A stretch of 64,000 nt of DNA from Chelydra serpentina (lineage: Eukaryota > Chordata > Testudines > Chelydridae), in assembly GCA_037349315.1 (NCBI GenBank), contig JBAIAC010000051.1, positions 28,618,001 through 28,682,000 of the forward strand. Direction: 5' to 3'. Below, in pieces: positions 1 through 11,400 of the stretch (positions within the stretch are counted from its first letter, which is position 1; the number at the start of each line of letters is the position of its first letter). Both the position numbers and the translations under genes were made by a program. The notes beneath the pieces are model-generated. The model saw only the letters and a list, made by a program, of their open reading frames with translations, ran no database searches and was not told the DNA's origin.

Positions 1-44
1 GCAGGGGGAACCTACACTGAACACTGTCCCCACATTTTCCACAG

Positions 45-347
45 GAGTTCGTCCTGGAAGATATCTCGCTGCTGAGGGTGTCCGGGGAAGCAAGGGAGGG
101 TCTTCTACTGCAATGCGGCTTCCGCCCTGGCCCATATGCAGCTTGCCTGTGTGCAGCAATGGTCCCCCCGCCTCTCGCGGCACAGTGGCGTGGACACGTT
201 ACCCTGAATGGGACAAGGACCACGGCGGCTCTCCCAATGAACCTGCGCAAGCGCATTGCCCACGTCCTGGCTGAGACTTTCGAAGAGATTACAGTGGCCG
301 ATTTCTCCGATGTGATAGACCACATCAATGCGCTCTTCCACATCTAG
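45..347 (+). CDS. Last exon of putative third Harbinger gene, copy 1
   Basis: A polypyrimidine tract and acceptor (ttttccacag, ending at 44) precede 100 open codons and a TAG stop at 345-347. An AATAAA signal follows at 411-416. The equivalent exon in the complete copy is 38902-39204. The two differ at seven bases, three of them silent, and both stay open. The upstream exon is outside the window. No known family is recognised. Function unknown. Confidence 0.4.
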   Translation, partial: EFVLEDISLLRVSGEAREGLLLQCGFRPGPYAACLCAAMVPPPLAAQWRGHVTLNGTRTTAALPMNLRKRIAHVLAETFEEITVADFSDVIDHINALFHI

Positions 348-426
348 GCATGCATGCAGCCCAAACCCTCCTCGCCCAAGGACCCCACACCGAAAAAACT
401 CCTTCCCAAAAATAAAAGCTGCTTAC

Positions 427-996
427 CGCGAACCTGTTCTTCTCTTTCTCTCCCAGCGCGTACCGGCTGCTGCGACTGGCTCCCTTCCTCCTGGCTCGAG
501 AAGAGCTCCTGGCTGCATGCACCCAGGGAGTCAGGGGTGTTTCCCCCAGCCACAGCACCCTCGCTTCTGTTTTCTTCAACCCCCTCCTCCTCCTCCTCCT
601 CCTCCTCTCCCTCCTCCTCCTGCTCCTCCTCCTCCTCTCGCTCCTCCTCCTCCTCCTCCTTCTCCCGCTCTCCCGTGTCCACGGTGGTGCTCGGAACAGT
701 AGTGGGGTCACCCCCAAGTATTGCATCCAGCTCTTTGTAGAATTGGCAGGTTTTGGGGGGAGCACCAGAGCGGTTGTTTGCCTCGCGGGCTTTGCGGTAC
801 GCACTCCGCAGCTCCTTTACTTTTATCCTGCACTGCATTGCGTCCCAATCATGGCCCTTGATATCTGGCCGAAAGTATCGAAATTCCTCCGGCTGGATCG
901 CAGCTGGGACTGGACAGCTTCCTCCCCCCAAACAGCGATGAGGTCCAGCAGCTCGCCATTTCTCCATACTGGGGCTCGTCTCGCACGTGGAGGCAT
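427..996 (-). pseudogene. Myb/SANT-like protein exon 1, frameshifted copy
   Basis: Counterpart of the intact exon 39284-39824. It starts with ATG at 996-994 (MPPRARRAPVW) and reaches a GTAAGC donor next to 427. Relative to the intact copy it lacks 16 bp near 850, between two copies of tcatggccc. This shifts the frame in the middle of the DNA-binding domain. It also has a longer Glu-coding tract. The exon therefore cannot make the full protein unless the reading is a sequencing error. Confidence 0.75.
583..668. repeat. (CTC)n microsatellite in coding exon
   Basis: An imperfect CTC/GAG trinucleotide run encodes a poly-glutamate stretch on the - strand in the SANT-like exon. It is clearly longer than the same tract in the complete copy (about 39438-39475), so it has changed length since the copies separated. 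Confidence 0.85.
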
Positions 997-1519
997 GGTT
1001 ACCTGGAAAGATGCGCTGAGAGCACTCCACGCCTGGCTGAGCAAACAGGAAGGGGATATTTAAAATTCCAAGGGAATTTAAAGGGTCGGAGTGGCGGTTG
1101 GTCACCTGAGGCCAGGGCAGTAGAGTGCTAATTGATGACCAGAGTGGCTAGAACAGGCGTTGTGGGATACTTCCGAATACTTCTGGAGGCCAATAACAGC
1201 GCATTGGGTGACAACACTAGCCGCAGCGCACCAGCAGCAGCGCAACAAACGTTATTCCTCTCGGGGAGGTGGAGTACATGCAGCGCTGTAGCTGAGGAGA
1301 TGCAGCGCTGCACGTGCTTTGCGAGTGTAGCCAGTTAGTGAGTTACAGCGCTGCACGCAGTTTTATTGCGCTGTAACTCGTGAGTGTAGCCAAGACCTCT
1401 ACTACAATCACCTGGCTTTGGATAATATTCTGAGGCTTTCATTTTGGCTATTTCAGAATGAAGGATTGAAGTGGCATTATAAAAACCACTTGGTCATTTG
1501 AAAGCTATTTGCCGGGCTT

Positions 1520-2390
1520 GCTCACCAGAAGAACATCAACCAAACATTTGGATGACTTAAGTTCCTGCTTCAGATTACTAGTAGCTTGGATGGCATCAGC
1601 TAATGTTATTGCACTTTATAGAACAAAGGTAGATTTGCCTAGTTTGTGCTGTGCATGGAATGAAATTGCAGAACCAGAATCTTTTTCTGGTCTTGCTGTT
1701 GGAATTGCTTGCAGTTTCTACATCTGAGGGCTTTATATCTTTGTAGCAGCTTGGATAGGAGAAAAGCCTTCTTGCTGGATAATGATCTTATTTACATTTC
1801 TTCAATCAATTGATTGAAATGCAGTGTCATAAGATGACTGTATTGTTGAAGTGTAACTAGACAGTTTTGCTTTAAGATTCGTTTTACTCAAGTAGGAAGA
1901 AAGGCATGTTGAGTTATAAATTGCATCCTTAGCAATCAAGTCTTCCACAGGTATTCTGCACAACATATCATCTCCTCTTTGAAGTGCTTGCTGCCTCCCT
2001 GAGATTGGTTGCTCTCTCCAGTGATTCTATTTTATTAAGGTTCTTGTGTTGTGTGTTTTTTATCAAGCAAATAATGCAACAGGACCAATCCCTGGAGGAT
2101 GTGCGTACTCTGGAAGCAGGTGAATATGATGCTGTCTGATCAGATTGTCTGTTTTGTTTCCTGGGTTCACTACAACTCTGACATGTCAAAGTCAACTTTC
2201 TTGTGTATTTCTGAAAGCAGGCCCTGTCATAGAGTATTGGTGGCATATCATCTAAATTAGAAAAGGCATCCAGTAGCTGCCAATACAATCTCCTGGCTTC
2301 TGCTGCCAGCATCTCAGAATTCTGTCCAGCATTGGTGGCTTTTGACAGTTTTGTATTGTTTTGATTTCCTTGACAAACATTTTTCAAAGT
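1520..2390 (-). pseudogene. Decayed cysteine-rich ORF of a dispersed repeat family
   Basis: On the - strand an open frame (2387-1968) contains a C-I-I-C pair, a DRACFQKYTRKL segment and many Cys/His residues. After a frameshift near 1985 the reading continues with DDMLCRIPVEDLIAKDAIY and a following cysteine (about 1985-1850). A last readable piece, DVLLVSKPGK, sits near 1515-1580. The CxxC...C arrangement resembles large repetitive ORFs seen in turtle and invertebrate genomes. That link is from memory and the family is unnamed here. Several stops and frameshifts show that it is dead. Confidence 0.4.
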
Positions 2391-3002
2391 TTAGGGAGAA
2401 TCTTTTTCTCTTTGATGTAGGCTTTAAGGGGTCTGTATACTCCATGTCTTCATATATTATAACTTCCCTGTAGAGTTAAAATTCTCAAACTATCTCATTA
2501 GCATTTCCATCACCACTACCACCGTTTTTTATTTTGTACAAGTAAACAGGCTTATGCTAATCTAGATATAAATTAGACCTGTTAGTATGAAAATTGCCAT
2601 TTTTGTTTAGTGAGCACTTTGATTGTAGCCCAATATAAAGCTTTGTATGATCATCTCTAACACTGTAAGTGTGCATAAGTGTCACTAAATTAAAAGCTAG
2701 TTTCTAGAATATTTCAAAGGCTAGTACTGCATGCATTACAAATTAAAACCGTCAACCAGGCAAACTAGATGCTACATTGTATGTACAAAAGCTTACAAAT
2801 GGAGAAGCATTACATTAGGAATTCACATACATTTATATCTACCCACTGTTCAGCACAAACTATGGGCATCCAATCTATGCTGCTGGTGCACAACCTTCAG
2901 TCTGAAATTGATCTGGTCAGCAAATTTCAATTGAAAATATAAAAAACTATTAGAATGACATGTGAGATACTTTGACAATTAAGGTTTAAGTGTAGTTTAA
3001 GT
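2391..3002. other. Gene-free, AT-rich stretch
   Basis: No exon, RNA gene or recognisable repeat end was seen. The ORFs are short and look random. Confidence 0.5.
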
Positions 3003-3100
3003 TGCATCCGATGAAGTGGGTACTAACCCACGAAAGCTTATGCTGAAATAAATTTGTTAGTCTCTAAGGTGCTACAAGTTTTTCTTTCTTATTTTCATTT
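3003..3100 (+). repeat. Dispersed repeat 3' end with hammerhead-like core, copy A
   Basis: The stretch contains ccgatgaagtgggtactaa followed by cccacgaaagcttatgctg, then a tail reading ttagtctctaaggtgctaca. Copy D at 51837-51935 is almost identical. The paired GTGGG/CCCAC arms and the flanking GATGA and GAAA motifs resemble a hammerhead ribozyme core (see findings). The family is uncertain; a Penelope-like element is one candidate. Confidence 0.6.
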
Positions 3101-4943
3101 TGACAATTAAGAATACTGTATGCGATGTGAAAACATTTCATGTTAGTATATTGGAAAATGTTGATATTTAATTATGCCCAAATATTGATATTCTTGCCAC
3201 ACGCTAAACAGCTTAATCATTCCTGGAAAAAAAAGTACTTGCCCATGCAAAACCAATAAAAATCTTTTAATACATTGTTCTATGGTAGCTTTAACCAATA
3301 AACACCATGTTAAGGTTTTGAAATTAACTTAAACAGTAAAAACTGTACTCAGAATCATGTTGCTGTATTTCTGGAACTGTGCAAAAAAGCGACTCTCTCT
3401 TTTTGGGTATCATTGATTCACTTACAGGATCACTTGACAGCTCCACATCATGCTTTATCTAAACATACATAAAATAAGCTTTCAAATGATATATGATGTG
3501 GGTGGGTGTAGGATGGTTACATTAAATTGCCTTTTTTGGAGAATTGCCATATGCCTTACAACTGTGGTTGGCTCTTAATAGAAGAAGCTTGTATTTGTCA
3601 CCAGCAGCTCTAGCTCTGATATACACAAAGCAGACTTGCTGTATAAGAAGACAGTTTTTATGCCCCCTTCTTTTCTGCAGGACTTCCCAGATGGCAGAGA
3701 TTCAAGCCTTTGATTAACTCTTGCTTTTCTCATAGCACCTGTGTTCAAACTTTCTCCCTATCCTGACATATATTATATGAGGATTTTTTCCTGAAAAATG
3801 TAATGGCATCTGTCACTTCATCATAGTCTAATACCCCCTTGTTAATATGTGCTTCACAGCAACCCTGATGACAAAATGGGGGCTGCTGGATTGGGGTGCA
3901 GCACTAGACTTTGAAACAGAAGATCCATGACATGTGATAGAGCAGTAGCTCACCAATAACTGGTACACCAGAGTCTTCTTGGCCAGACGGTGGCTATTGG
4001 AAATGTCACTGCTTGGTCCTTCATGAGCTTAATCAGAGCTCTTACAAGCAATGAGATCAGAGAAGTACAGACCAATGATCCTGATGGGGCTGAAGCAAGA
4101 TATGGAGTGGATGGCTCTGCAGTGCTGTCTTTTTGCCATGTGTAAAATACTTGCATCATGACCTTTGTGATTATGGGAAGCAGCTTGACACCAGTTACTT
4201 AGGCCTGACACCTTCTGGCTACTTGAAGTATCCTACTCAGCTGATTCTTTGGATCATTCACAGATCTGTTATGCATGGACCTCAGAGGTAACAACTCTGT
4301 CTTCACCCATCTGTATGGTTCTAAGGCCGAGCCTCCCTGGGTGTTCTTAGGAGCCACACTATCATTAAAAAGTCCTATTCCCCACCCCCCTCCCCCCGTT
4401 TCATTCTTTCCTCATTGCCAGGAAAGCCTACTTCATGAGAGACACCACTCACCATTTATCTATTCAGGGTAAATTCAATAGATGAAGATTTATGAACTGC
4501 AAAGAGCAGAAATTTGCTTAGATTGTTTCTCTCTGGCTAGTGACTGAGCTTTTTCTTAAAAATGTCCCACAATTGCTGTAGTGCTGGTGAAGCTCCAATG
4601 GTGGGAGTGCTGTTATAAACTTGCTGCCTGTATTTTTAGCCTTGTGTCAGCTAGACCTGCTTTAAGCAGAGTTGGACAACAGTGGTAGAAGCATCAGCAG
4701 CCAGTCTGTTAGGGCTCCCACTTTTTCTAGCCCCAGTGGAGCGGAACCAGTTATGACAACATTGAAAGATTTTTAAAGAAAAAGTTTAGTGTTAGACACA
4801 GCGTCCCAGACTGGGCCCACGGAGGAACCTATTCTCGGCCTGTGGATCATTTTCTGTCTCAAGACGTTGGCCTACACTAACAAAATTTGGCCTTGTATTT
4901 CTTCAGTAGCGAGAGAAGTTGGAAGCATGAAGCAAAGCTGTGT
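3101..4943. other. Gene-free intergenic stretch
   Basis: No coding exon or clear element was recognised on either strand. ORFs of 60-70 codons show no motif. In human the neighbour upstream of GSS is MYH7B, transcribed divergently. No MYH7B coding sequence could be seen here. Confidence 0.45.
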
Positions 4944-5052
4944 AGGTATCAGGGAGATCTTTCCCAGACCTGAAGAAGGGCTCTCTGTAGCTTGAAAGCT
5001 TGTCTCTCTCACCAACAGAAGGTATTACCTCCCTCCCCTTGTCTCTCTAGGT
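4944..5052 (+). repeat. Dispersed repeat 3' end with hammerhead-like core, copy B
   Basis: The stretch reads cctgaagaagggctctctgt then agcttgaaagcttgtctctc, followed by a tail ending ccttgtctctctaggtatca. It has the same layout as copies A, C and D (CTGA-GA, a short hairpin, GAAAGCTT), but from a different family. Class uncertain. Confidence 0.45.
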
Positions 5053-5220
5053 ATCAGGGAGACATTGAACTGAGGAGAAGGGGATAGACTCCAAGGGCTG
5101 ATACGCAGGGAACCCTGCTTCAGCTGACCACAGAAGTCCCGTTAAGCAGGGCTCCCCTCTTCCAGACTTCAGCAGCTGGTGAGTAGGAGGGCATCAGGAG
5201 TGCCTGCAATAGGGTTAAAT

Positions 5221-5446
5221 ATCAGGGGTAGCCGTGTTAGTCTGTATCCACAACAACGAGTCCGGTGGCACCTTAAAGACTAACAGATTTATTTGGGCAT
5301 AAGCTTTCATGGGTAAAAAACCCACTTCTTCAGATGCATCTGAAGAAGTGGGTTTGAAAGCTTATGTGGTTTTTACCCAAGAAAGCTTATGCCTAAATAA
5401 ATCTGTTAGTCTTTAAGGTGCCACCGGACTCCTTGTTTTTGTGGAA
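5221..5446. repeat. Inverted (hairpin) dispersed repeat, copy C
   Basis: The left half (ccggtggcaccttaaagact at about 5261) is the reverse complement of the right half (agtctttaaggtgccaccgg at about 5410). The halves meet near 5337 at a repeated catctgaagaagtgggttt core. This is a head-to-head pair of the same repeat 3' end, and the left part carries the extended end agccgtgttagtctgtatcc. Reptilian genomes have many such copies. Confidence 0.65.
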
Positions 5447-5559
5447 TAGGACAGCTTGGGATCCGGGAAAGGAGTGGCTGCACATTGGGCATTGGGTGCA
5501 GCAGGCAAGATCATGGTGGGAGCAGCTCACAAAGCACCTGACAAAAATGGGCCGGCAGG
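5447..5559. other. Short gap before the CpG-rich region
   Basis: Nothing recognised. Confidence 0.4.
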
Positions 5560-6560
5560 AGACTGCTTTTGAGAGAGGTCGCAGTTGAGGATGCAGATTT
5601 GAAGCGCTTGTTGCTGGCCAGCGTGGGCCGGAGAGCGAGGGGTGGCTGAGTGGCTCTGCTCCCAAGCTCCCCAGGTGACCTCCAGCAACTCGCATTGAGC
5701 CGGGCATTGGGGGGCGACGCTGCCTCGGCAGGCACCAAGCAGGGTATTTAACGATGTGCATCGTCAGGGCCTGAGCAGCCTCTAGCGAGGCCGGCAAGAC
5801 ACAGTGCGCCGCCGGGGCCAGGCCAGAGTCCAGGGGCTGGTGGCTGCAGCCTGGCGTGCGCGGATCAGAGCATGGGGCCACCCCGGCTCCCCTCCTTTGC
5901 GCCCTGCTGCCGCTCAGACGACTTGTCGGGCGCCGGGCGGGGCTGGGAGCCCGGCACAAGCGTACTGAGCGGCTGAGTCCGCAGGGGAGGAAGGCGGGGC
6001 ATCCCGCGTACGATTGATTCCTGCTTCTGTAGCTGCTCCAGAGTCCAGCCCTGACTGGTGATCTCGCCTCCCTCGTTACTTCACGGTGATAGGCCCACTC
6101 TCCTGCCAATCACGGGAGAAGGCGAGCGCTCGGGGCCGTTCTGCGTGCTGATAGAGGCGTGTCCAATCAAAGGTTGAGCGGCGCAAGAGCACGTTTCCCT
6201 TCGCTCTTGCAGGTGCCGCGAGCCAGGTACGGGGGCTAGGGGGCAGGGCCTGTCGCTTCCCCGGGGGGTGGGGGAGCAGCGCCCTCCTTCCCTTCGCCGA
6301 AACGGGGGGGCGGGCGTCCGGGATCCGTCCGCTCCCGAGTGTCCGCCTCAGGTGAGGGTTCCCGCAGGGCTGGGCCGCGCTGTGAGGGGGTGTCCCGCAC
6401 TCTGGCCTCCCCCCCCGGGTCCGTTCGCTCCTCGGGTCCTCAGAGCGGCGCGGGCAGCGTTACCCGGGGTAAATCACAGCCCTGCCCAGAGCCTTACTGA
6501 CGCGGCCATGCTGCGGGCCGGGAAGGCGCCCGCGAGCCGGCAGGAGTGATCTCCCCAGGG
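5560..6560 (+). promoter_or_regulatory. GSS: GC-rich CpG island and GSS promoter with untranslated exon 1
   Basis: Base composition turns strongly GC-rich with many CpGs. Two CCAAT boxes stand at 6106-6110 and 6162-6166, with no TATA box nearby, as in a housekeeping promoter. Candidate splice donors for an untranslated first exon are gccag|gtacgg (exon end 6227) and cctcag|gtgagg (exon end 6351). The coding start is in exon 2 at 8322, matching the human gene, whose first exon is also untranslated. The exact start site cannot be seen. Confidence 0.6.
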
Positions 6561-6832
6561 CCCCGCTCAGCGTCAGGCGTGGCTGTGCGGGCCTGGAGGA
6601 AGCCCGACTCTGGTGCTGGCTCTGAGCTTTGTGGGTAAGGTAAGGCCCCAGCTGTACAAATGACTGGGCTGCTACTTCCATGCAGTTGCCCCTGGGGCTT
6701 TTCCTCTGTTCCAGTAGGACTGGCTTATTTGGATTAATAGGTCATGAATGTAACTGGTATATTTTAAATGGCTTATTGTTTATCAACTACATTGATAAAC
6801 AATGGCACATATCACAGGGTGATGTATCCTTT

Positions 6833-7010
6833 GGGGAGGGATAGCTCAGTGGTTTGAGCATTGGTCTACTAAACCCAGGGTTGTGAGTTCAATCCTCAAG
6901 GGGGCCATTTAGGGATCTGGGGCAAAAATTGGGGATTGGTCCTGCTTTGAGTAGGGGGTTGGACTAGATGACCTCCTAAGGTCCCTTCCAACCCTGATAT
7001 TCTATGATTT
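6833..7010 (+). repeat. tRNA-derived SINE with CR1-type tail (turtle SINE)
   Basis: The 5' part is tRNA-like, with a pol III A box (tagctcagtggtttgagc) and B box (ggttgtgagttcaatcc). The 3' part (ggttggactagatgacctcc to tattctatgatt) matches the 3' end of the CR1 element at 46174-46260. This is the structure of the cryptodiran turtle SINE family mobilised by CR1. Two more copies lie at 43381 and 63768. Confidence 0.85.
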
Positions 7011-8313
7011 GGCCAACGAGAAGCACTTCATTGGGCTTTGTGTGCCTTGCTGAGAAGCACACACATTAAATACTGATGTCTGTTTCAACTTGCCCAGTTA
7101 AATGACTAACTCCTTTCTAAAGCAGGTGTCTCTATAGCTATTGTAGCCTTGTGCAGTCCTTTTTCCAACATGACGCTTCTCCAGGTGACATTGTGCTTTG
7201 AAAGGCTCCATTGACACTTCTATTACATTTATAGAGTGCTGTAATAAATGTGAGCGATGCTTTGTAAAGCACATAAAGAAGCTGTGCCCTGGGGAGTCTG
7301 TTTATCTGCAGAGATAGTACAACCTGAACAATGATGATGCAAGCTTCCCACATACATTCTGCCTCATCAGTAGGCCTCAGTCCTGTCCTGGAGGGACCAC
7401 TTCTGTGTACCATGTAGGACCGTATTATTTGTAATAAAAAATGGTGACATGCTCATCTGACATAGTGCTATAACTAACATATTTCAGTGCATCAACACTG
7501 CATGATATTTCCTTGCTCAACCATACCTCTATGGTGCAAAAATGTGGTTCTTGGTGCATTCTGGTACCTCTCCCAGACTGTTCTGGCTGCGGAGAGCAAG
7601 TTACACAGCTGCAGCTTGGCAGTCATGATAGAAATTTACAAATTGCTGAGAGCTTGATACTTGTGTTACAGTCCTCTTCACAAGCAGGATAAAAAGAGTA
7701 TAGCCATATGGTTAGGAACTATGTCCTAACTATGTTCTGGATGGTCACAAACAAGGTACCAATCAATAGTGCAGATGGGAGAGTTGGGTCAGTCCTTAAC
7801 CTCTCTGCTAAGTCTGTTTTTCTAAGGGTCATGAAAACATGAGTATCTGCTTTACTACTACTCCCCACAAAAATAGTTTTTCTATATCTGGCAATACCTT
7901 TCCCTCTAAATATGCATCTATTATGTTTAATAGGTGATATTAGAGCAATTAGTTGGGTCAAAAGCCCCAGGAATATAGTTACAGTGCCTGGTCTGAGGAC
8001 CTGTTTGGTACTTTGGCAAATCTCCCAGGGAAGTTAGCATGATATGGGCCTTAGGCAACACTCACTAAGAGCCTGTTCAGCAACCCTGTGTATATCACCT
8101 CTGATATCCCGACCAGAATTCAATACAGAAGGGAACTTGCTAAAGCTAGAAGAAAACTGCAGTTCCATCTGGTCTAATTTAAAACAAAACAACCACCTTT
8201 GCACCCCACCACCCTCACCTACTAAGCAAGAAAGGTTAGGCCATGTACAGATAAAGAGCACTGGACTGTGGTCCCTCCCCCTGTCTTGTGAGTGACTTCT
8301 TTTCTGTTTTTAG
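7011..8313. other. GSS: Rest of GSS intron 1
   Basis: No exon or recognisable mobile element was seen. The acceptor for exon 2 is tttctgtttttag, ending at 8313. Confidence 0.5.
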
Positions 8314-8321
8314 CATTTTAA

Positions 8322-8459
8322 ATGACTGCCCAACTGGCCCTATGGGAAGATGTTTTGCACAATGAGCAGCTCATTCTGGAGGTAGCTGCAATCGCTGTGG
8401 ATTCAGCATTGCTTGAAGGAGTTCTGATGAGGACCGAAGAGGATTCCAATTCATCCGAT
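8322..8459 (+). CDS. GSS: GSS coding exon 1 of 12 (gene exon 2)
   Basis: Codons 1-46. The exon begins at 8314 after a TAG acceptor. It ends in phase 0 before GTAAGC. The N-terminal helix residues ([14 protein letters not shown]) align with the human start. Confidence 0.95.
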
Positions 8460-11400
8460 GTAAGCTCAGCTTATTTAACTACTCCATGTTCTCACGTAGA
8501 AATCATGCATTCTTGGAAAAGGATCAAATTACTCAGCAAGATTTCTGCCCCATAGAACAAGCTCTTGGGAAGGAGGTGGTTGCAGGTGATGTGGCTTGTT
8601 TGTTGAGTCTTCATGAAATACGCAATATTTTGCGATAACTGCACAGCTCCACAGGAGACTAAGCAGAGTTGAGACAATAGCAGAGTAAGCTTCCACCACA
8701 CTCCATAATACCAACTGTGGTCAGACTAAGATATTCTACTGAGACATCTACCTGCAATATGAACATCTGTTTTATTTGTCCATGAGAAATCCTGGTGTGA
8801 TTGACGTGCTCCCAATATCTGAACAGAGCTCATCTCTGGTGAATCCCAGGAAGTTTGTCAGTGGGAGGTTCTGCTTTTGAGGAACCTTCAGCTACCACCA
8901 TAACTGAACAAGGAGAAGAGGATGGTGTCACCTGAAATGGCTTGGACTTCGCAGGGATACTAGCTCTGCTTTGGTGAACCTCCTTTAACTTGCCAGAAGG
9001 GAACTCTTGTATTATAGGCAGGGTCTATCGGACCAGGATGCTGCTTGTGGACCTGATCAGGTCCATCAGCAGCCTGTGAGAGAGAGGGACTGTGTATTGG
9101 CTGACGGCTGGCTAGTTGTCTGGCATCTCCATGGGCAGGCTGCAGGAAGACTGTAGAGATGACTGATAGTGATGCTGTAGAATATGTCTCTGCCATGTAT
9201 CTTTGTGTTCTGATGCTGGCTCTGCTGTCCAGTCAGTCTCTCTAAGATCAACATCTGCCTAGGGCAGGGATGGGCAAACTTTTTGGACCGAGGGCCACAT
9301 ATGGGTATAGAAATTGTATGGCAGGCCATGAATTCTCATGAAATTGGGGTTGGGGCTTGGCGTGCAGGCTCCGGGCGGCGCTTACCTCAAGTGACTCCTG
9401 GAAGCAGCGACATGTCCCCTCTCCGGCTCCTACGCAGAGGTGCGGCTGGGTGGCTCTGCTGCATGCTGCCCTGTCCACAGGCATGCCCCTGCAGCTCCCA
9501 TTGGCCGTGGTTCCTGGCCAATGGGAGCTGTGGGGGTGGTGCTTGGGGCAGCATGCAGAGCAGAGCCCCCAAGCTGCCCCTATGCGTAGGAGCCAGAGGG
9601 GGGCCATGCTGCTGCTTCTGGGAGCTGTGTGGAGCGGCCCCCGACCCTGCTCCCCAGCTGGAGCGCCGATGCGGGACAAGATCCAGACCCCGCACCCCAG
9701 CAGGAGCGTGAGGGCCAGATTAAAACGGCTGGTGGGCTGGATCCGGCTCGTGGGCTGTAATTTGCCCACCACTGGCCTAGGGAATTTTAGGATTTGATGC
9801 TGAGGAGTAGGGAGGCAGTGTTGCAGAGCAGACATACACATTGGCTTCTGAGAGAGGCCTTGGTTTCTCTTGGCGTTCACAAAAAGTTATGACAAACAAG
9901 GAGAATAACTTTTGTCATGTATAAAATTGCTGTTTTCAAAGTGGCTTATGCCTGAGATGTGGTCCTAGTGAAGAGGTGTATGGAGTTTGGAATTTGCAGT
10001 GACTGGAGTTGAGTAGCTAAAGTGAGTCAAAAATAATGGGACCCTCAGGGATAAATTTCAGAACTGGATATACTATAAAATTCATTTGTTCTCTGAACAG
10101 TACTTGTGGTAAATCTGGAGACTACATTCTATCATTAAAGTGGAAACAGAGATTATACTCCTTTAAATGAAAAGTTCAGCACAGCTGTAACTATAAAGTT
10201 GCTGCTGAGGTCTCACAACCCAAATTCCATTATATTAAGTTTTGTACAGTGAAACACTCAAAACTATGCATGCCAAAGTTCAGGCCATGCAACCTGTGGT
10301 GTACTGAGGGAAAGTCTGTTCAAGGACAAATGAAGTAAGGATCTAGTCTAGAATATGTCAGATTTAAATGGGGACTGACTGGGCCACACTTTCAGAGGGC
10401 GTCAGCCCAGACTGTTAGGAAAAGGAAGTGTGAGGAAAATGGCTGACTTCTCCTCCATTGTTGGACCTTTATCTGCAGGTGGTGAATTATGCTCCCTTTA
10501 CATTGCTCCCATCTGTAGTACCAAGCACCATCTTTGAACAAGCCTATGCTGTTCAGCAAGATTTTAACCTACTTGTGGATGCTATTAGCCAGAATGCAGA
10601 ATTCCTGGAACGCACTCTTGCTAGGTATTTATTGTGCTGTATATGTTAACTAAACAAATATTTTAAATGTAAAGCTTCTATTACTCTTAATCTTAGTCCA
10701 TTTTTGCTGTTACTTCTTGAGTTGCTGCCCTCAGTCATCTTTACTGATAGTTTATGGATGTCAGTTCTTCAGGTTACAGACAGAGGGTATAAATACACCA
10801 TTTCTGCTACAGGTTACACTCTCTGTCTGCCAGACTGGTCACAGAACTAACCTCTCCTTTTTCCCACCATATTAGTTTTCATAAAATGGTTGCCAGTAGT
10901 CTATAAGTAGTTAGGTGCATTAGACTCTACATTCTTATTTAAATTTAGTATTTTTTAGCTGTTTTCATTAAAGTTTTTGGGTCTCTTTGGGCCTTGCAAA
11001 AGATGACAGATCTATATGGGAAAAGGGGGTATGTGAAGGGCTTCTCTTGCCTCACTATGTGCCCTCCTTCAGATGGTCTTACAAAATTTATCCTCCCACT
11101 TGGGAGCCTGCTTGGGACTTAAATTCAGTGTTCACCACTGGGATCTCGCTGAGCCCTTGAGATCTTGCTGTCTGTACCACTATTTACCGAAGGTTTTGTT
11201 TCTGGCAGCCACTGGCATGGCCAAGAGGTCTGAGAGCTGCAGGTTCTGATTGCCAGCCCATCTAATAAAATATTCCACAAAGGCAAGATACTTGGGCCTT
11301 CCCCCAAATTTTGGACCAAAATTCTGTCAGACTTTCAGCTCCAGTATCCCTGCCTATCCAGTAATCCTAGGGAGCTGAGGGTGCACCTTGTATGTTCAGA

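Larger units (their letters stand above)
1..1398 (+). mobile_element. PIF/Harbinger element, right-hand part (cut by window start)
   Basis: This stretch matches 38857-40227 nearly base for base, so it is the right third of a second copy of the Harbinger element described below. It holds the last exon of the putative third gene (+), exon 1 of the Myb/SANT-like gene (-) and the right terminal region with three CAGCGCTG motifs (1281, 1303, 1346). The right end reads agtgtagccaagacc, one base off the intact terminal repeat, followed by a cta that fits the expected 3-bp target duplication. The transposase would lie to the left of the window. High similarity between the copies implies recent transposition. 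Confidence 0.85.
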